NCBI RefSeq assembly: GCF_913055165.1
Contig: NZ_CAJXJS010000005.1
Location: 42,286-106,285 of the forward strand
Length of the DNA: 64,000 bases
Source of the DNA: an uncultured Devosia sp.
GTDB taxonomy: Bacteria > Pseudomonadota > Alphaproteobacteria > Rhizobiales > Devosiaceae
Direction of reading: 5' to 3'
Position numbers and translations under genes: made by a program. The notes under the pieces were generated by a model. It searched no databases and had not been told where the DNA came from. It saw only the letters and a list, made by a program, of their open reading frames with translations. Shown here piece by piece: positions 7,265 through 16,529 of the stretch (position 1 is the first letter of the stretch; each line of letters starts with the position of its first letter).

Positions 7265-9585
7265 TGAACAAGCAGAACATGTCCCTCGCCACACTCCATA
7301 TGCCCACGCGCCACGACAGCGGCCCCAAGCATGTCACCGGCACCGCCGAATATATCGACGACATGATCGAGCCGGTCGGCACCATGCATGCCTATCTGGG
7401 GCTTTCGACCCGCCCGCATGCCGAGATCGCCGGCGTGGACCTTGAGGCGGTGCGATCAGCACCGGGTGTCATAGGGGTGCTGACAGCTGACGATATTCCC
7501 GGCGAGAACGATGTCAGCCCCAGCCACAAGCATGACGAGCCGATCTTTGCGGTGGGCGAAGTTCAATTCTGGGGACAGTCGCTTTTTGCGGTCATAGCCG
7601 AGACGCGGGATGCCGCTCGGCGGGCAGCGCAACTGGCCCGGATCGACTATCGCGACAGACCGTGGATACCCGATGTCCGCGCCGCACAGGCGGCTGGCGG
7701 CAAGTTCGTGACCGAGCCGCTGAAACTGGAGCGGGGCGAGGTCGATGCCGGATTGGCGGCGGCACCCCGCCGGGTCAAAGGCGCCATTTCCATTGGTGGT
7801 CAGGACCATTTCTACCTTGAGGGACAAATCGCCTTTGCCATCCCGGGCGAGGATGAGGATGTCACTGTCTATTCCTCGACGCAGCATCCCAGCGAAGTGC
7901 AGCTGATGGTCGCGCAGGTGCTGGGCATCCGGCACAGCGCTGTGACCGTCAATGTGCGGCGCATGGGTGGTGGCTTTGGGGGCAAGGAAACACAGGGCAA
8001 CCTGTTCGCTGCCGTTGCCGCGCTGGCGGCCAAGAAGTGGAACCGCGCCTGCAAGATTCGTCCGGATCGCGACGACGACATGCAGGCGACCGGCAAGCGG
8101 CATGACTTCGTGGTCGATTACGACGTGGGTTACGACGACAGCGGCAAGATACTTGCGGTCGATGCAGTCTATGGCGCGCGGGGCGGCTTCTCGTCGGACC
8201 TCACCGGGCCGGTCACCGACCGGGCGCTGTTCCACGCCGACAATGCCTATTGGTACCCTGCGGTCCGGGTCCGGTCGGAACCGCTCTACACCAACACCGT
8301 ATCCAATACCGCTTTTCGTGGGTTCGGCGGGCCGCAGGGCATGGTCGCCTGCGAGCGCTGGGTGGAAGACATCGCCTATGCGCTCGGCAAGGACCCGCTC
8401 GACATTCGCAAGGCCAATTTCTACGGCACCGACAGCAATAACGTCACGCCCTATCATCAGGTCGTCGAGGACAATATCGTTCACCGCGTGGTGGACGAGT
8501 TGGAAAAGTCATCGGATTACCAGGCGCGACGCAAAGCGGTTCTCGCGTTCAACAAGACCAGCACCACGCTCAAGAAGGGTATCGCACTGACGCCGGTGAA
8601 ATTCGGCATTTCCTTCACCGCCACCTGGTACAATCAGGCCGGTGCCTTGGTCCATGTCTATAAGGATGGCTCGATCCACCTCAGCCATGGTGGCACCGAG
8701 ATGGGGCAGGGCCTTTACGTCAAGGTCGCCCAGGTCGTGGCCGAGGCCTTCGGGGTTAATCTCGACACGGTCAAGATCATGGCCACGTCCACCGGCAAGG
8801 TCCCGAACACTTCCGCCACAGCCGCTTCCTCGGGTTCTGATCTCAATGGCATGGCTGCATGGGATGCCTGCGAACAGATCAAGTCGCGCATGCTGGCGCA
8901 TGCGGCCAGGCTCTATGATGCCGACGAGGCGGATTGTCACTGGGTTACCGGCGGATTGAACGTCGGCAAGAAGCATGTGCCTTTTGCCGAATTGGCCGCG
9001 TCCGCGTACCTGAACCGGGTGCAGCTTTCGGCGGCTGGTTTCTACAAGACACCCAAAATCCATTGGGACCGGGCCACGGGCCGGGGGCACCCCTTCTACT
9101 ACTTCGCCTATGGCGCCTCGGTCAGTGAAGTGACCATCGATACGTTCACCGGAGAATATACCGTCGACCGCGTCGACATCCTCCACGACGTCGGCAGATC
9201 GCTCAACCCTGCCGTCGATCTTGGGCAGATCGAAGGTGGTTTCATCCAGGGCATGGGGTGGCTGACGACCGAGGAGCTTGTCTGGGACCAGAAGGGCCAA
9301 CTGCGCACCCACGCCCCCTCGACCTACAAGATTCCCCTGGCCTCGGATGTGCCACCGATCTTCAACGTCAAAATTGCCGAATGGTCGGTCAATCGCGAAC
9401 CGACGATCGGCCGGTCCAAGGCCGTGGGCGAACCCCCCTTCATGCTCGCCATCAGTGTGGTGGAGGCCCTGGGCATGGCGGTGGCCAGCGTGGCGGACTA
9501 TCGCCATGCGCCCCGGCTCGATACCCCGGTCACCCCGGAGCGGGTGCTGATGGGGGTGAAGCGGCTCAAGGGGCTCGGCATCTGA
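7264..9585 (+). CDS. xdhB: xanthine dehydrogenase molybdopterin-binding subunit
   Basis: A 773-residue catalytic subunit that hydroxylates hypoxanthine and xanthine to urate. The G-G-G-F-G-G-K-E motif near residue 235 binds the pyranopterin. The substrate-pocket residues are in place: a Glu near 186 in D-H-F-Y-L-E, an Arg near 351 in A-F-R-G-F-G-G, and the catalytic Glu near 723 in V-G-E-P-P. Together these indicate true XDH specificity rather than a general aldehyde oxidase. It works as an (XdhA-XdhB)2 heterotetramer in the cytoplasm. It is flanked by its partner xdhA and its maturation factor xdhC in one operon. Confidence 0.97.
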   Translation: MNKQNMSLATLHMPTRHDSGPKHVTGTAEYIDDMIEPVGTMHAYLGLSTRPHAEIAGVDLEAVRSAPGVIGVLTADDIPGENDVSPSHKHDEPIFAVGEVQFWGQSLFAVIAETRDAARRAAQLARIDYRDRPWIPDVRAAQAAGGKFVTEPLKLERGEVDAGLAAAPRRVKGAISIGGQDHFYLEGQIAFAIPGEDEDVTVYSSTQHPSEVQLMVAQVLGIRHSAVTVNVRRMGGGFGGKETQGNLFAAVAALAAKKWNRACKIRPDRDDDMQATGKRHDFVVDYDVGYDDSGKILAVDAVYGARGGFSSDLTGPVTDRALFHADNAYWYPAVRVRSEPLYTNTVSNTAFRGFGGPQGMVACERWVEDIAYALGKDPLDIRKANFYGTDSNNVTPYHQVVEDNIVHRVVDELEKSSDYQARRKAVLAFNKTSTTLKKGIALTPVKFGISFTATWYNQAGALVHVYKDGSIHLSHGGTEMGQGLYVKVAQVVAEAFGVNLDTVKIMATSTGKVPNTSATAASSGSDLNGMAAWDACEQIKSRMLAHAARLYDADEADCHWVTGGLNVGKKHVPFAELAASAYLNRVQLSAAGFYKTPKIHWDRATGRGHPFYYFAYGASVSEVTIDTFTGEYTVDRVDILHDVGRSLNPAVDLGQIEGGFIQGMGWLTTEELVWDQKGQLRTHAPSTYKIPLASDVPPIFNVKIAEWSVNREPTIGRSKAVGEPPFMLAISVVEALGMAVASVADYRHAPRLDTPVTPERVLMGVKRLKGLGI

Positions 9586-9586
9586 C

Positions 9587-10447
9587 ATGATGACCCCTGT
9601 GTCCCTCGAAGCCTTTTTCGCCGCAAATCCTGATGCGATTGCATGCGAGCTGGTTTCGGTCCGGGGGTCCTCGCCGCGCGAGCAGGGCACGTTCATGTTG
9701 GTAGGCCTGGAGGGGGTCCTGGGTACCATCGGGGGCGGAGCGCTCGAATATCTGGTTATCGACCATGCCCGCCGGCTGCTCAAGGACGGCCGCGCCGATG
9801 AGGCCATGGACGTGCCGTTAGGCCCGGAAATCGGGCAATGTTGCGGTGGCAATGTCACCGTTTCCCTGCGCTATGCAGATGCGCCCCTGCGCCGGAACAT
9901 CCTCGCCCGGTTGTCCGCCGAAGCCGCCTCCGCTCCCCATGTCTATGTCTTCGGCGCCGGCCACGTGGGACGCGTTTTGGCCCAGATTCTCGCGCTTTTG
10001 CCGGTCAGGCTCGAGGTTATCGATACCCGGCAGGGCGAAATCGATGCCTTGCCGGCGGGCATTCCACATCGTCGGGTTGCCATGCCGGAGGCAGTCGTGC
10101 GCAGCGCGCCGCCAGGCAGTGCCTATGTCATCGTCACTCATGACCACGCGCTCGACTTCCTGATTGCCAATGAAGCGCTGGCGCGAACCGATAGTGCCTA
10201 TGTCGGCATGGTTGGGTCGAGGACGAAGCGGGCGCGGTTCGCGCGCTGGTTCGCCGACCAAGGTGGCGACCCCCGGGTGCTGGAACGACTGATTTTACCT
10301 ATTGGCGCTCAAGGGCTTGGGGATAAACGACCTTCCGTCATTGCGGCACTGGCGGCAGCGGAAATTATGGTCCACATTGGGGGACGGGAAGTTTCGAACG
10401 GGCGCAGGTCCATCCCCAGCAATGAGGGGGTGGCGAGTGGAATCTGA
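9587..10447 (+). CDS. xdhC: XdhC-type molybdenum cofactor insertion chaperone
   Basis: A 286-residue XdhC, which binds and sulfurates molybdenum cofactor and delivers it to XdhB; it is not part of the mature enzyme. The N-terminal part has the family S-V-R-G-S-S-P-R-E motif and a conserved C-C-G-G segment near residue 85 (G-Q-C-C-G-G-N). The second half is a Rossmann-like XdhC_C domain with G-A-G-H-V-G-R and ends in V-G-M-V-G-S-R-T-K-R. Two consecutive ATGs (9587, 9590) are possible starts, just past the xdhB stop. Its own stop is separated from the transporter ATPase start by a single base. Confidence 0.94.
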   Translation: MMTPVSLEAFFAANPDAIACELVSVRGSSPREQGTFMLVGLEGVLGTIGGGALEYLVIDHARRLLKDGRADEAMDVPLGPEIGQCCGGNVTVSLRYADAPLRRNILARLSAEAASAPHVYVFGAGHVGRVLAQILALLPVRLEVIDTRQGEIDALPAGIPHRRVAMPEAVVRSAPPGSAYVIVTHDHALDFLIANEALARTDSAYVGMVGSRTKRARFARWFADQGGDPRVLERLILPIGAQGLGDKRPSVIAALAAAEIMVHIGGREVSNGRRSIPSNEGVASGI

Positions 10448-10448
10448 C

Positions 10449-11966
10449 ATGCCCAATCGGCTTGAGCTCAGTGGAATTACCAAGCAGTTTCCAGGGGTTC
10501 TGGCCAACGACAATGTGTCGTTCGCCGTCAAGCCGGGCGAAATCCATGCGCTGCTCGGCGAGAATGGTGCGGGCAAGTCCACTCTGGTCAAGATGATCTA
10601 CGGCATCATGCAGCCCGATAGCGGCGAAATCCGCTGGAATGGCGAGCCTGTCGTCGTGCCAAATCCGAAAGCCGCCCGTCGGCTCGGTATCGGCATGGTT
10701 TTCCAGCACTTTTCCTTGTTCGAAGCGCTGACCGTGCTGGAAAACATCGCGCTGGGCATGGACGCGAAAATTCCCTCGCGCGAGCTTGAGGCCCGCATCC
10801 GCGAGGTTATGCAGACCTATGGACTGGCGCTCGACCCGCACCGGACGGTGGCGACCCTGTCGGTTGGTGAGCGTCAACGGATTGAAATCGTTCGGGCTTT
10901 GCTGCTCAATCCACAATTGCTGATTATGGATGAGCCGACTTCGGTGCTGACGCCGCAGGAGGTGGAGCAGCTGTTCACGGTGCTGCGGCAGTTGGCCAGC
11001 GAAGGGTGCTCGATCCTCTACATTTCCCATAAGCTTCATGAAATCAAAGCTTTGTGCGATACGGCAACGATCTTGCGGGGCGGAAAGCTGGTCGATACAT
11101 GCGATCCGAAAGAAGAAACCAGCCGGTCGATGGCCGAGAAGATGATCGGCACGGGGCTCAAGGACATCGTCAAGCCCGCAGGTCGCAGTTTTGGCGAACC
11201 GAAGCTTGTCGTTAACAGACTGCTGACGCACAGGACTGGCCATTTCGACGTTCCGGTGACGGATGTGTCATTCACGGTGCGGGCGGGTGAAATTCTCGGC
11301 ATCGCCGGCGTTGCCGGGAACGGACAGAACGCCCTGCTCGACGCGCTCTCTGGCGAAATTCGCAGCGAGGATCGGGAGGCCATCACCATAGATGGCAAGG
11401 CCATCGGCCATATGGATACGACGGAGCGGCGGCGTCATGGATTGTGCGCCGTGCCTGAGGAGCGCAATGGTCATGCGGCGGTCGCAGATTTCAGTCTCTC
11501 GGACAATTCGGTGCTGACGGCACGTGACCGGCTCGGAATGGTGGTCATGGGCTTGATCAATTCGGGTGCCGCCAGGACCTATACCGGCAAGGTCATCGCC
11601 GACTTTGCAGTCAAGGCCCTAGGCCCGGCTGCGACGGCTGGGTCATTGTCGGGCGGGAATCTGCAGAAGTACATCATGGGGCGCGAAATCCTGCAAAAGC
11701 CCACCGTGCTGGTAGTCAGCCAGCCGACCTGGGGGGTCGATGCAGGCGCGGCGGCGGCGATCCATCAGGCCCTGGTGGACCTTGCAGCAGCCGGTTCGGC
11801 CATCGTGGTGATCAGCCAGGATCTCGACGAATTGCGGACGCTCTCGGACACGCTGGCGGTGATCAATATGGGCCGGTTGAGCGAAAGCCGGCCGGTCGCC
11901 GAGTTCAGCGTTGATGAGATCGGGCTGCTGATGGGTGGGGTTCACGGTGCGGAGGCAGCGGCCTGA
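10449..11966 (+). CDS. nucleobase/nucleoside ABC transporter, double ATP-binding protein
   Basis: A 505-residue ATPase with two fused ABC modules, as in the RbsA/NupO class that pairs with BMP-family binding proteins. The first module has a full Walker A (G-E-N-G-A-G-K-S-T), the signature L-S-V-G-E-R-Q and Walker B ending D-E-P-T. The second module is degenerate, with G-V-A-G-N-G-Q-N for Walker A and V-V-S-Q-P-T-W for Walker B, which is normal for this class. I chose the ATG at 10449, since an earlier in-frame start would lie deep inside xdhC. It overlaps the first permease gene by one base. Placed in the purine cluster, it most likely energises import of xanthine, guanine or nucleosides. Confidence 0.93.
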   Translation: MPNRLELSGITKQFPGVLANDNVSFAVKPGEIHALLGENGAGKSTLVKMIYGIMQPDSGEIRWNGEPVVVPNPKAARRLGIGMVFQHFSLFEALTVLENIALGMDAKIPSRELEARIREVMQTYGLALDPHRTVATLSVGERQRIEIVRALLLNPQLLIMDEPTSVLTPQEVEQLFTVLRQLASEGCSILYISHKLHEIKALCDTATILRGGKLVDTCDPKEETSRSMAEKMIGTGLKDIVKPAGRSFGEPKLVVNRLLTHRTGHFDVPVTDVSFTVRAGEILGIAGVAGNGQNALLDALSGEIRSEDREAITIDGKAIGHMDTTERRRHGLCAVPEERNGHAAVADFSLSDNSVLTARDRLGMVVMGLINSGAARTYTGKVIADFAVKALGPAATAGSLSGGNLQKYIMGREILQKPTVLVVSQPTWGVDAGAAAAIHQALVDLAAAGSAIVVISQDLDELRTLSDTLAVINMGRLSESRPVAEFSVDEIGLLMGGVHGAEAAA

Positions 11967-13045
11967 TGCAGTTTCGTCTGGAAAAGCGTCCCGAACCGTC
12001 ACGCCTGATGCTCTATGGGACCCCGGTGGCCGCCGTGGTGCTGACCATGTTCATCGGAGCGATCATCTTTTCGCTGATCGGCTATGACGGGATCGGCGCT
12101 GTGCGGGAGATATTCTTCACGCCCCTGACCAATGCCTTCAAGTGGCAGGATCTGGGCGTGAAGGCCGCGCCGCTGATCATCATCGGAGTGGGGCTTTCGA
12201 TCGCCTATCGCGCCAATGTCTGGAATATCGGCGCCGAAGGTCAGTACATCATGGGCGGGCTGGCCGCCCCCTGGGGGGCACTGGCCAGCCACGGGGCGGG
12301 GGGATGGTGGACCCTGCCGGCCATGATGATCGCGGGCGTGGCCGGCGGCGCTGCCTATGCAGCAATTCCTGCCCTGCTGCGCACCCGGCTCAACGTCAAT
12401 GAAATCCTGACCTCGCTGATGCTGACCTATGCGTCGGTGCAACTGATCTACTATCTGGTCCGCGCGCCGTGGAAAGACCCCATGGGCATGGGCTTTCCGC
12501 AGACGCGGCGCTTTGCCAGCGAGGCTTTGCTGCCCAACATCATCCCGGGCACGATCGTACATGCCGGTGTGCCCATCGCGATCATCGTGGCGCTGGTGGC
12601 CTGGTTCATCATGACCCGGTCCGTGTTCGGCTATCAGATGCGGGTCGTGGGCGCGGCGCCCCATGCGGCCCGCTATGGCGGGTTCTCCGAAAACAAGACC
12701 ATCTGGCTGGCGCTGTTGGTGAGTGGCGGCCTGGCGGGCCTGGCCGGCATGCTGGAGGTTGCCGGGCCGTTCCAGCGCATGGTGCCGGGCTTCCCCACCA
12801 ATTACGGCTTCACGGCCATCATCGTTGCCTTTTTGGGGCGGCTCAATCCGCTGGGGGTTATTTTCGCCGGCATTGTGATGGCCATCACCTTTGTCGGCGG
12901 CGAGATTGCTCAGACCACGATCGGGCTGTCCAACTCAGCAACAGGGGTGTTCCAGGCGATGATGCTGTTCTTCCTGCTCGCCGGGGACATTCTGGTGCGC
13001 TACCGCGTCCGCCGCGTGACGCCGCAGGTGGAGGCGCGCGCATGA
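11966..13045 (+). CDS. nucleobase/nucleoside ABC transporter permease 1
   Basis: A 359-residue inner-membrane permease of the BPD_transp_2 family (YufP/NupP-like). It has about ten hydrophobic segments, starting at residue 17, and the family loop A-N-V-W-N-I-G-A-E-G-Q near residue 85 that contacts the ATPase. It overlaps the ATPase gene by one base and the second permease gene by four (ATGA), so the three are translated together. It forms a heterodimeric channel with the next gene's product. Substrate specificity cannot be read from the sequence; the purine context suggests a nucleobase or nucleoside. Confidence 0.93.
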   Translation: MQFRLEKRPEPSRLMLYGTPVAAVVLTMFIGAIIFSLIGYDGIGAVREIFFTPLTNAFKWQDLGVKAAPLIIIGVGLSIAYRANVWNIGAEGQYIMGGLAAPWGALASHGAGGWWTLPAMMIAGVAGGAAYAAIPALLRTRLNVNEILTSLMLTYASVQLIYYLVRAPWKDPMGMGFPQTRRFASEALLPNIIPGTIVHAGVPIAIIVALVAWFIMTRSVFGYQMRVVGAAPHAARYGGFSENKTIWLALLVSGGLAGLAGMLEVAGPFQRMVPGFPTNYGFTAIIVAFLGRLNPLGVIFAGIVMAITFVGGEIAQTTIGLSNSATGVFQAMMLFFLLAGDILVRYRVRRVTPQVEARA

Positions 13046-13971
13046 GCCTGGAGCTGACCATTGCGATCATTGTGACGGTGGTGGGAGCCTCCACACCGAT
13101 CCTCATAGCGGCGCTCGGGGAACTGGTGGTTGAGAAGTCCGGGGTGCTCAACCTTGGCGTCGAGGGCATGATGCTGGTCGGCGCGATCACCGGTTTCGTT
13201 GTCGCCTTCACGACGGGCAATCACTATCTGGCCATCCTGCTGGCCGCCGCCGCCGGGGTGGCTACCTCGATGATCTTCGGCTTTCTGACCCTCAGTCTTT
13301 CTGCCAACCAGACGGCCACCGGGCTGGCTCTGACCATTTTCGGCACCGGGTTTTCCGCCCTTGCGGGGCAGGGCTACTCGGCACGGCCGGTCACCTTGCT
13401 CGGCCCGCTGTTCCCGGCCGAACTGGCGACCCATCCCATCTGGCGGGTGCTGTTCGGCTATTCGGCGCTGGTTTACTTCTCCCTGGCCATGGTCTTTGCG
13501 GTCTGGTGGTTCCTCAAGAAGAGCCGCGCGGGATTGATCCTGCGGGCCGTGGGCGAGAACGATCTGTCCGCGCATTCCATCGGCTATTCGGTGATCGGTG
13601 TGCGCTATGCCGCCGTGGCCTTCGGTGGCGCCATGGCCGGCATAGCGGGCGCGTGCTTTCCGTTGCTGCTCACCCCGCAATGGGCCGAGCGCATGACCGC
13701 CGGGCGCGGCTGGATTGCCGTGGCGCTGGTGGTGTTTGCGAGCTGGAAGCCGTTCCGGTTGCTGGCCGGTGCCTATCTCTTCGGTCTGGTCATGACCATG
13801 GAGCTGTACGCCAAGGCGAGCGGAGGGCCGCTATCGGCAATCCCTGCCGAACTCTGGTCCGCCATGCCCTATCTTGCCACCGTCGTCGTGCTGGTGCTGA
13901 TATCGATCCGCCGCGACGCATCCACCAATGCACCGGCCTGCCTTGGCAGGCCATTCCTGCCCTCCAATTAG
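13042..13971 (+). CDS. nucleobase/nucleoside ABC transporter permease 2
   Basis: A 309-residue permease of the YufQ/NupQ type, partner of the preceding one. It opens with a hydrophobic helix and a T-P-I-L-I-A-A-L-G-E-L turn, then the family loop S-G-V-L-N-L-G-V-E-G-M-M near residue 35. The ATG at 13042 overlaps the TGA of the upstream permease. Longer in-frame extensions of this ORF are just read-through of the other reading frame of permease 1. The C-terminus (A-C-L-G-R-P-F-L-P-S-N) is unusual for the family and hydrophilic. The binding-protein gene follows after 55 nt. Confidence 0.93.
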   Translation: MSLELTIAIIVTVVGASTPILIAALGELVVEKSGVLNLGVEGMMLVGAITGFVVAFTTGNHYLAILLAAAAGVATSMIFGFLTLSLSANQTATGLALTIFGTGFSALAGQGYSARPVTLLGPLFPAELATHPIWRVLFGYSALVYFSLAMVFAVWWFLKKSRAGLILRAVGENDLSAHSIGYSVIGVRYAAVAFGGAMAGIAGACFPLLLTPQWAERMTAGRGWIAVALVVFASWKPFRLLAGAYLFGLVMTMELYAKASGGPLSAIPAELWSAMPYLATVVVLVLISIRRDASTNAPACLGRPFLPSN

Positions 13972-14026
13972 GCCAGCGCGCAATGACTGACCTGATCATC
14001 AAAGCCCGTCATTCAGGAGAAATGTG

Positions 14027-15115
14027 ATGACTCTGAACCGCCGTTCAATGCTCAAGGCCGGTGTAGCTGCCGCCACCCTGCCGCTGCTGGGCAGCAAGGC
14101 CTTCGCCCAGTCCGAGCCGCTCAAGGTCGGCTTCATGCTGATCGGTACCGTAAACGACAATGGCTGGAATTTCGGCCACGCTCAGGGTGCCAAGTTCATG
14201 AAGGAGCAGCTGGGCGACCTGGTTGCCGAGCCGACCATTGTCGAGAACGTGCCTGAGGGGCCGGACTGCGAGCGCGTGCTGCGTGAGTTGGCTCAGTCTG
14301 GCCACAAGCTGATCTTCGCCACCAGCTTCGGCTATGGCGACTATGTCATCAAGGTCGCCGAGCAGTTTCCGGATGTGACGTTCGAGCACGCCACCGGCTA
14401 TCAGCGCTCGGCCAACGTGGCTACCTACAATGCGCGCTTCCACGAAGGCCGCGCTGTTTGCGGCACCATTGCAGGCCACATGTCCCAGACCGGTAAGGCC
14501 GGCTACATCGGCTCGTTCCCCATCCCGGAAGTGGTGATGGGCATCAATGCCTTTGTGCTCGCCGCCCGCAAGGTGAACCCGGACTTCACCATCACCCCGG
14601 TCTATATCTCGACCTGGAACGACCCGGCCAAGGAAGCTGACGCTGCTCGGGCCATGATCGATCAGGGCATCGATATCATCGCCCAGCACACCGACGGTCC
14701 GGCCGCCCTGCAGGTTGCCGAAGAGCGCGGTATCGTGGGAGGCTTCGGCCAGGGTGCAGACATGTCTGCCTTTGCTCCCAACGCCCAGCTGACCTCGATC
14801 ATCGACCACTGGGGTCCGCACTATGTGAACTCGGCCCAGGCCGTGATCGACGGCACCTGGGAAACCGGCGACCGCTGGCCGGGCCTGAAGGAAGGCGAGG
14901 TGCAGATCGGGCCCTATGGTCCGAAGGTTCCCGAGGACGTTGTTGCCGCTGCCGAGGCCGTCAAGAACGGTCAGATCGACGGCTCGTTCAACATCTTCAC
15001 CGGTCCGATCAACGATCATACCGGGGCCGAAAAAGTGCCCGCTGGCGTGACGCTGACCGATGCAGAACTGCTCAGCATGGACTGGTATGTCGAGGGCGTC
15101 ATTCCGCCGGCCTGA
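14027..15115 (+). CDS. BMP-family nucleobase/nucleoside-binding lipoprotein-like periplasmic protein
   Basis: A 362-residue periplasmic binding protein of the Bmp/Med family that feeds the transporter encoded just upstream. The N-terminus has a Tat-type signal (R-R-S-M-L-K, then a hydrophobic stretch and A-F-A-Q), so it is probably exported folded; there is no lipobox Cys. Mature-domain features include G-T-V-N-D-N-G-W-N and V-C-G-T-I-A-G-H. The ATG at 14027 has AGGAG 7 nt ahead; a GTG one codon earlier is less likely. BMP proteins bind nucleosides or purines, consistent with the flanking xdh and puuD genes. Confidence 0.93.
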   Translation: MTLNRRSMLKAGVAAATLPLLGSKAFAQSEPLKVGFMLIGTVNDNGWNFGHAQGAKFMKEQLGDLVAEPTIVENVPEGPDCERVLRELAQSGHKLIFATSFGYGDYVIKVAEQFPDVTFEHATGYQRSANVATYNARFHEGRAVCGTIAGHMSQTGKAGYIGSFPIPEVVMGINAFVLAARKVNPDFTITPVYISTWNDPAKEADAARAMIDQGIDIIAQHTDGPAALQVAEERGIVGGFGQGADMSAFAPNAQLTSIIDHWGPHYVNSAQAVIDGTWETGDRWPGLKEGEVQIGPYGPKVPEDVVAAAEAVKNGQIDGSFNIFTGPINDHTGAEKVPAGVTLTDAELLSMDWYVEGVIPPA

Positions 15116-15152
15116 TCCGCGTTTGAAGGGCCAGCGGGATCGCCGGCCCATT

Positions 15153-15285
15153 CTTCTCCCCATCGGGGAGAAGGTGGCGCGCAGCGCCGGATGAGGGGGT
15201 GACCGCCGCGAGTCAGGAACGCGCGGGTGGCACCCCCTCACCGACTCAGCCTACGGCCGAGCCACCTCTCGCCGATGGGGAGAGG
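15153..15285. repeat. composite palindromic repeat upstream of puuD
   Basis: This 133-bp element has three nested parts: a hairpin CTTCTCCCC/GGGGAGAAG (15153-15161, 15165-15173), a central pair TGAGGGGGTG/CACCCCCTCA (15192-15201, 15231-15240), and a terminal hairpin CCTCTC/GAGAGG (15265-15285). Read from the outside in, the two halves are imperfect reverse complements (TCTCCCCATCGG, then GGTGGC, then GAGGGGGT). It fills the gap between the BMP gene and puuD, and resembles the intergenic palindromes common in Hyphomicrobiales. It encodes nothing. Confidence 0.75.
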
Positions 15286-15302
15286 AATAGAAGGGGACGA
15301 CA

Positions 15303-16529
15303 ATGGGCGATCTGGCAATCTTTTACGAATGGGCGATGTTTGCGGCGCGTTGGCTGCATGTCGTGACGGCCATCGCCTGGATCGGTTCGTCCTTCTATTT
15401 CATCGCGCTCGATCTTGGCCTGCGCAAGACGCCGAGCCTGCCGCCGCTCGCCCATGGGGAGGAGTGGCAGGTGCATGGCGGCGGGTTCTATCACATCCAG
15501 AAATATCTGGTGGCGCCGGAGTTCCTTCCCGAGCATCTGACCTGGTTCAAGTGGGAGAGCTATGCGACCTGGCTATCCGGCGTCTTGTTGCTGGCTCTGC
15601 TCTACTATGTCGGGGCGGATCTGTTCCTGGTCGATCGCAATGTGCTGGACGTGCCGAGCTGGGTCGCCATCCTCATTTCCGCGGGCTCCATCGTGCTGGG
15701 CTGGCTGCTCTACGACACGCTGTGCAAGTCGCCGATCGGTCAGTCGACCACAGGGCTGATGCTGGTGCTTTTCGCCATCCTGGTGGCGATGAGCTGGGGA
15801 TACACGCAGCTCTTCACCGGCCGCGCCGCCATGCTCCATATGGGCGCCTTCACCGCCACGATCATGACCGCAAACGTCGCCATGATCATCATTCCCAACC
15901 AGCGGATCGTGGTGGGGGACCTCAAGGCGGGGCGGGTTCCGGACGCCAAATACGGCAAGATCGCCAAGCAGCGCTCGCTGCACAACAACTACCTGACGCT
16001 GCCCGTCATCTTCTTCATGCTCTCGAGCCACTATCCGCTGGCCTTTGCCACGCAGTGGAACTGGATCATCGCGTCGCTGATCTTCCTCGTAGGCGTTGTC
16101 ATCCGGCACTATTTCAACACCCGCCACGCCCGCAAGGGCAATCCGCACTGGACATGGGCGGTCGCGGTTATCCTGATGCTGGTCATTGCCTGGCTCTCGA
16201 CCTCGCCCAAACTGCCCACCCCCGGCAGCGAGACGCTGGTGACGGCGACCGGAGAGAAATTCATGGCAACCGAGCACTTTGCCGCTGCCAGCCTGGCGGT
16301 GCAGACGCGCTGTGCCATGTGCCACACCCCCGAGCCGGTCTGGGAGGGTGTCTATGAGGCGCCCAAGAATGTGATCCTCGACAACGACATCGCCATTGCC
16401 AACAATGCGCATCAGATCGCCATGCAGGCGGGCTGGAGCCACGCCATGCCGCCGGGCAATGTGACTGAAATGACCGATGCGGAGCGCGCTCTGCTGGTCG
16501 AATGGTATCGCGAAGGATCGGGATCATGA
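15303..16529 (+). CDS. puuD: membrane-bound urate hydroxylase with cytochrome c domain
   Basis: A 408-residue protein of the PuuD type, which oxidises urate to 5-hydroxyisourate without using the soluble uricase. The first 300 residues are the multi-helix urate-oxidase N-terminal membrane domain, beginning W-A-M-F-A-A-R-W-L-H-V and containing H-G-G-G-F-Y-H. The last 90 residues form a c-type cytochrome domain with a single heme motif C-A-M-C-H near residue 337, so electrons pass to the respiratory chain. The cytochrome is expected on the periplasmic side. The gene supplies the step between xdh and uraH and overlaps guanine deaminase by four bases (ATGA). Confidence 0.95.
   Translation: MGDLAIFYEWAMFAARWLHVVTAIAWIGSSFYFIALDLGLRKTPSLPPLAHGEEWQVHGGGFYHIQKYLVAPEFLPEHLTWFKWESYATWLSGVLLLALLYYVGADLFLVDRNVLDVPSWVAILISAGSIVLGWLLYDTLCKSPIGQSTTGLMLVLFAILVAMSWGYTQLFTGRAAMLHMGAFTATIMTANVAMIIIPNQRIVVGDLKAGRVPDAKYGKIAKQRSLHNNYLTLPVIFFMLSSHYPLAFATQWNWIIASLIFLVGVVIRHYFNTRHARKGNPHWTWAVAVILMLVIAWLSTSPKLPTPGSETLVTATGEKFMATEHFAAASLAVQTRCAMCHTPEPVWEGVYEAPKNVILDNDIAIANNAHQIAMQAGWSHAMPPGNVTEMTDAERALLVEWYREGSGS

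Noticed and set aside
10448..10500. Purine riboswitch ahead of the nucleobase transporter
   Set aside because: The transporter ATPase starts one base after xdhC, leaving no room for one, and no purine aptamer-like sequence was seen before uraH.
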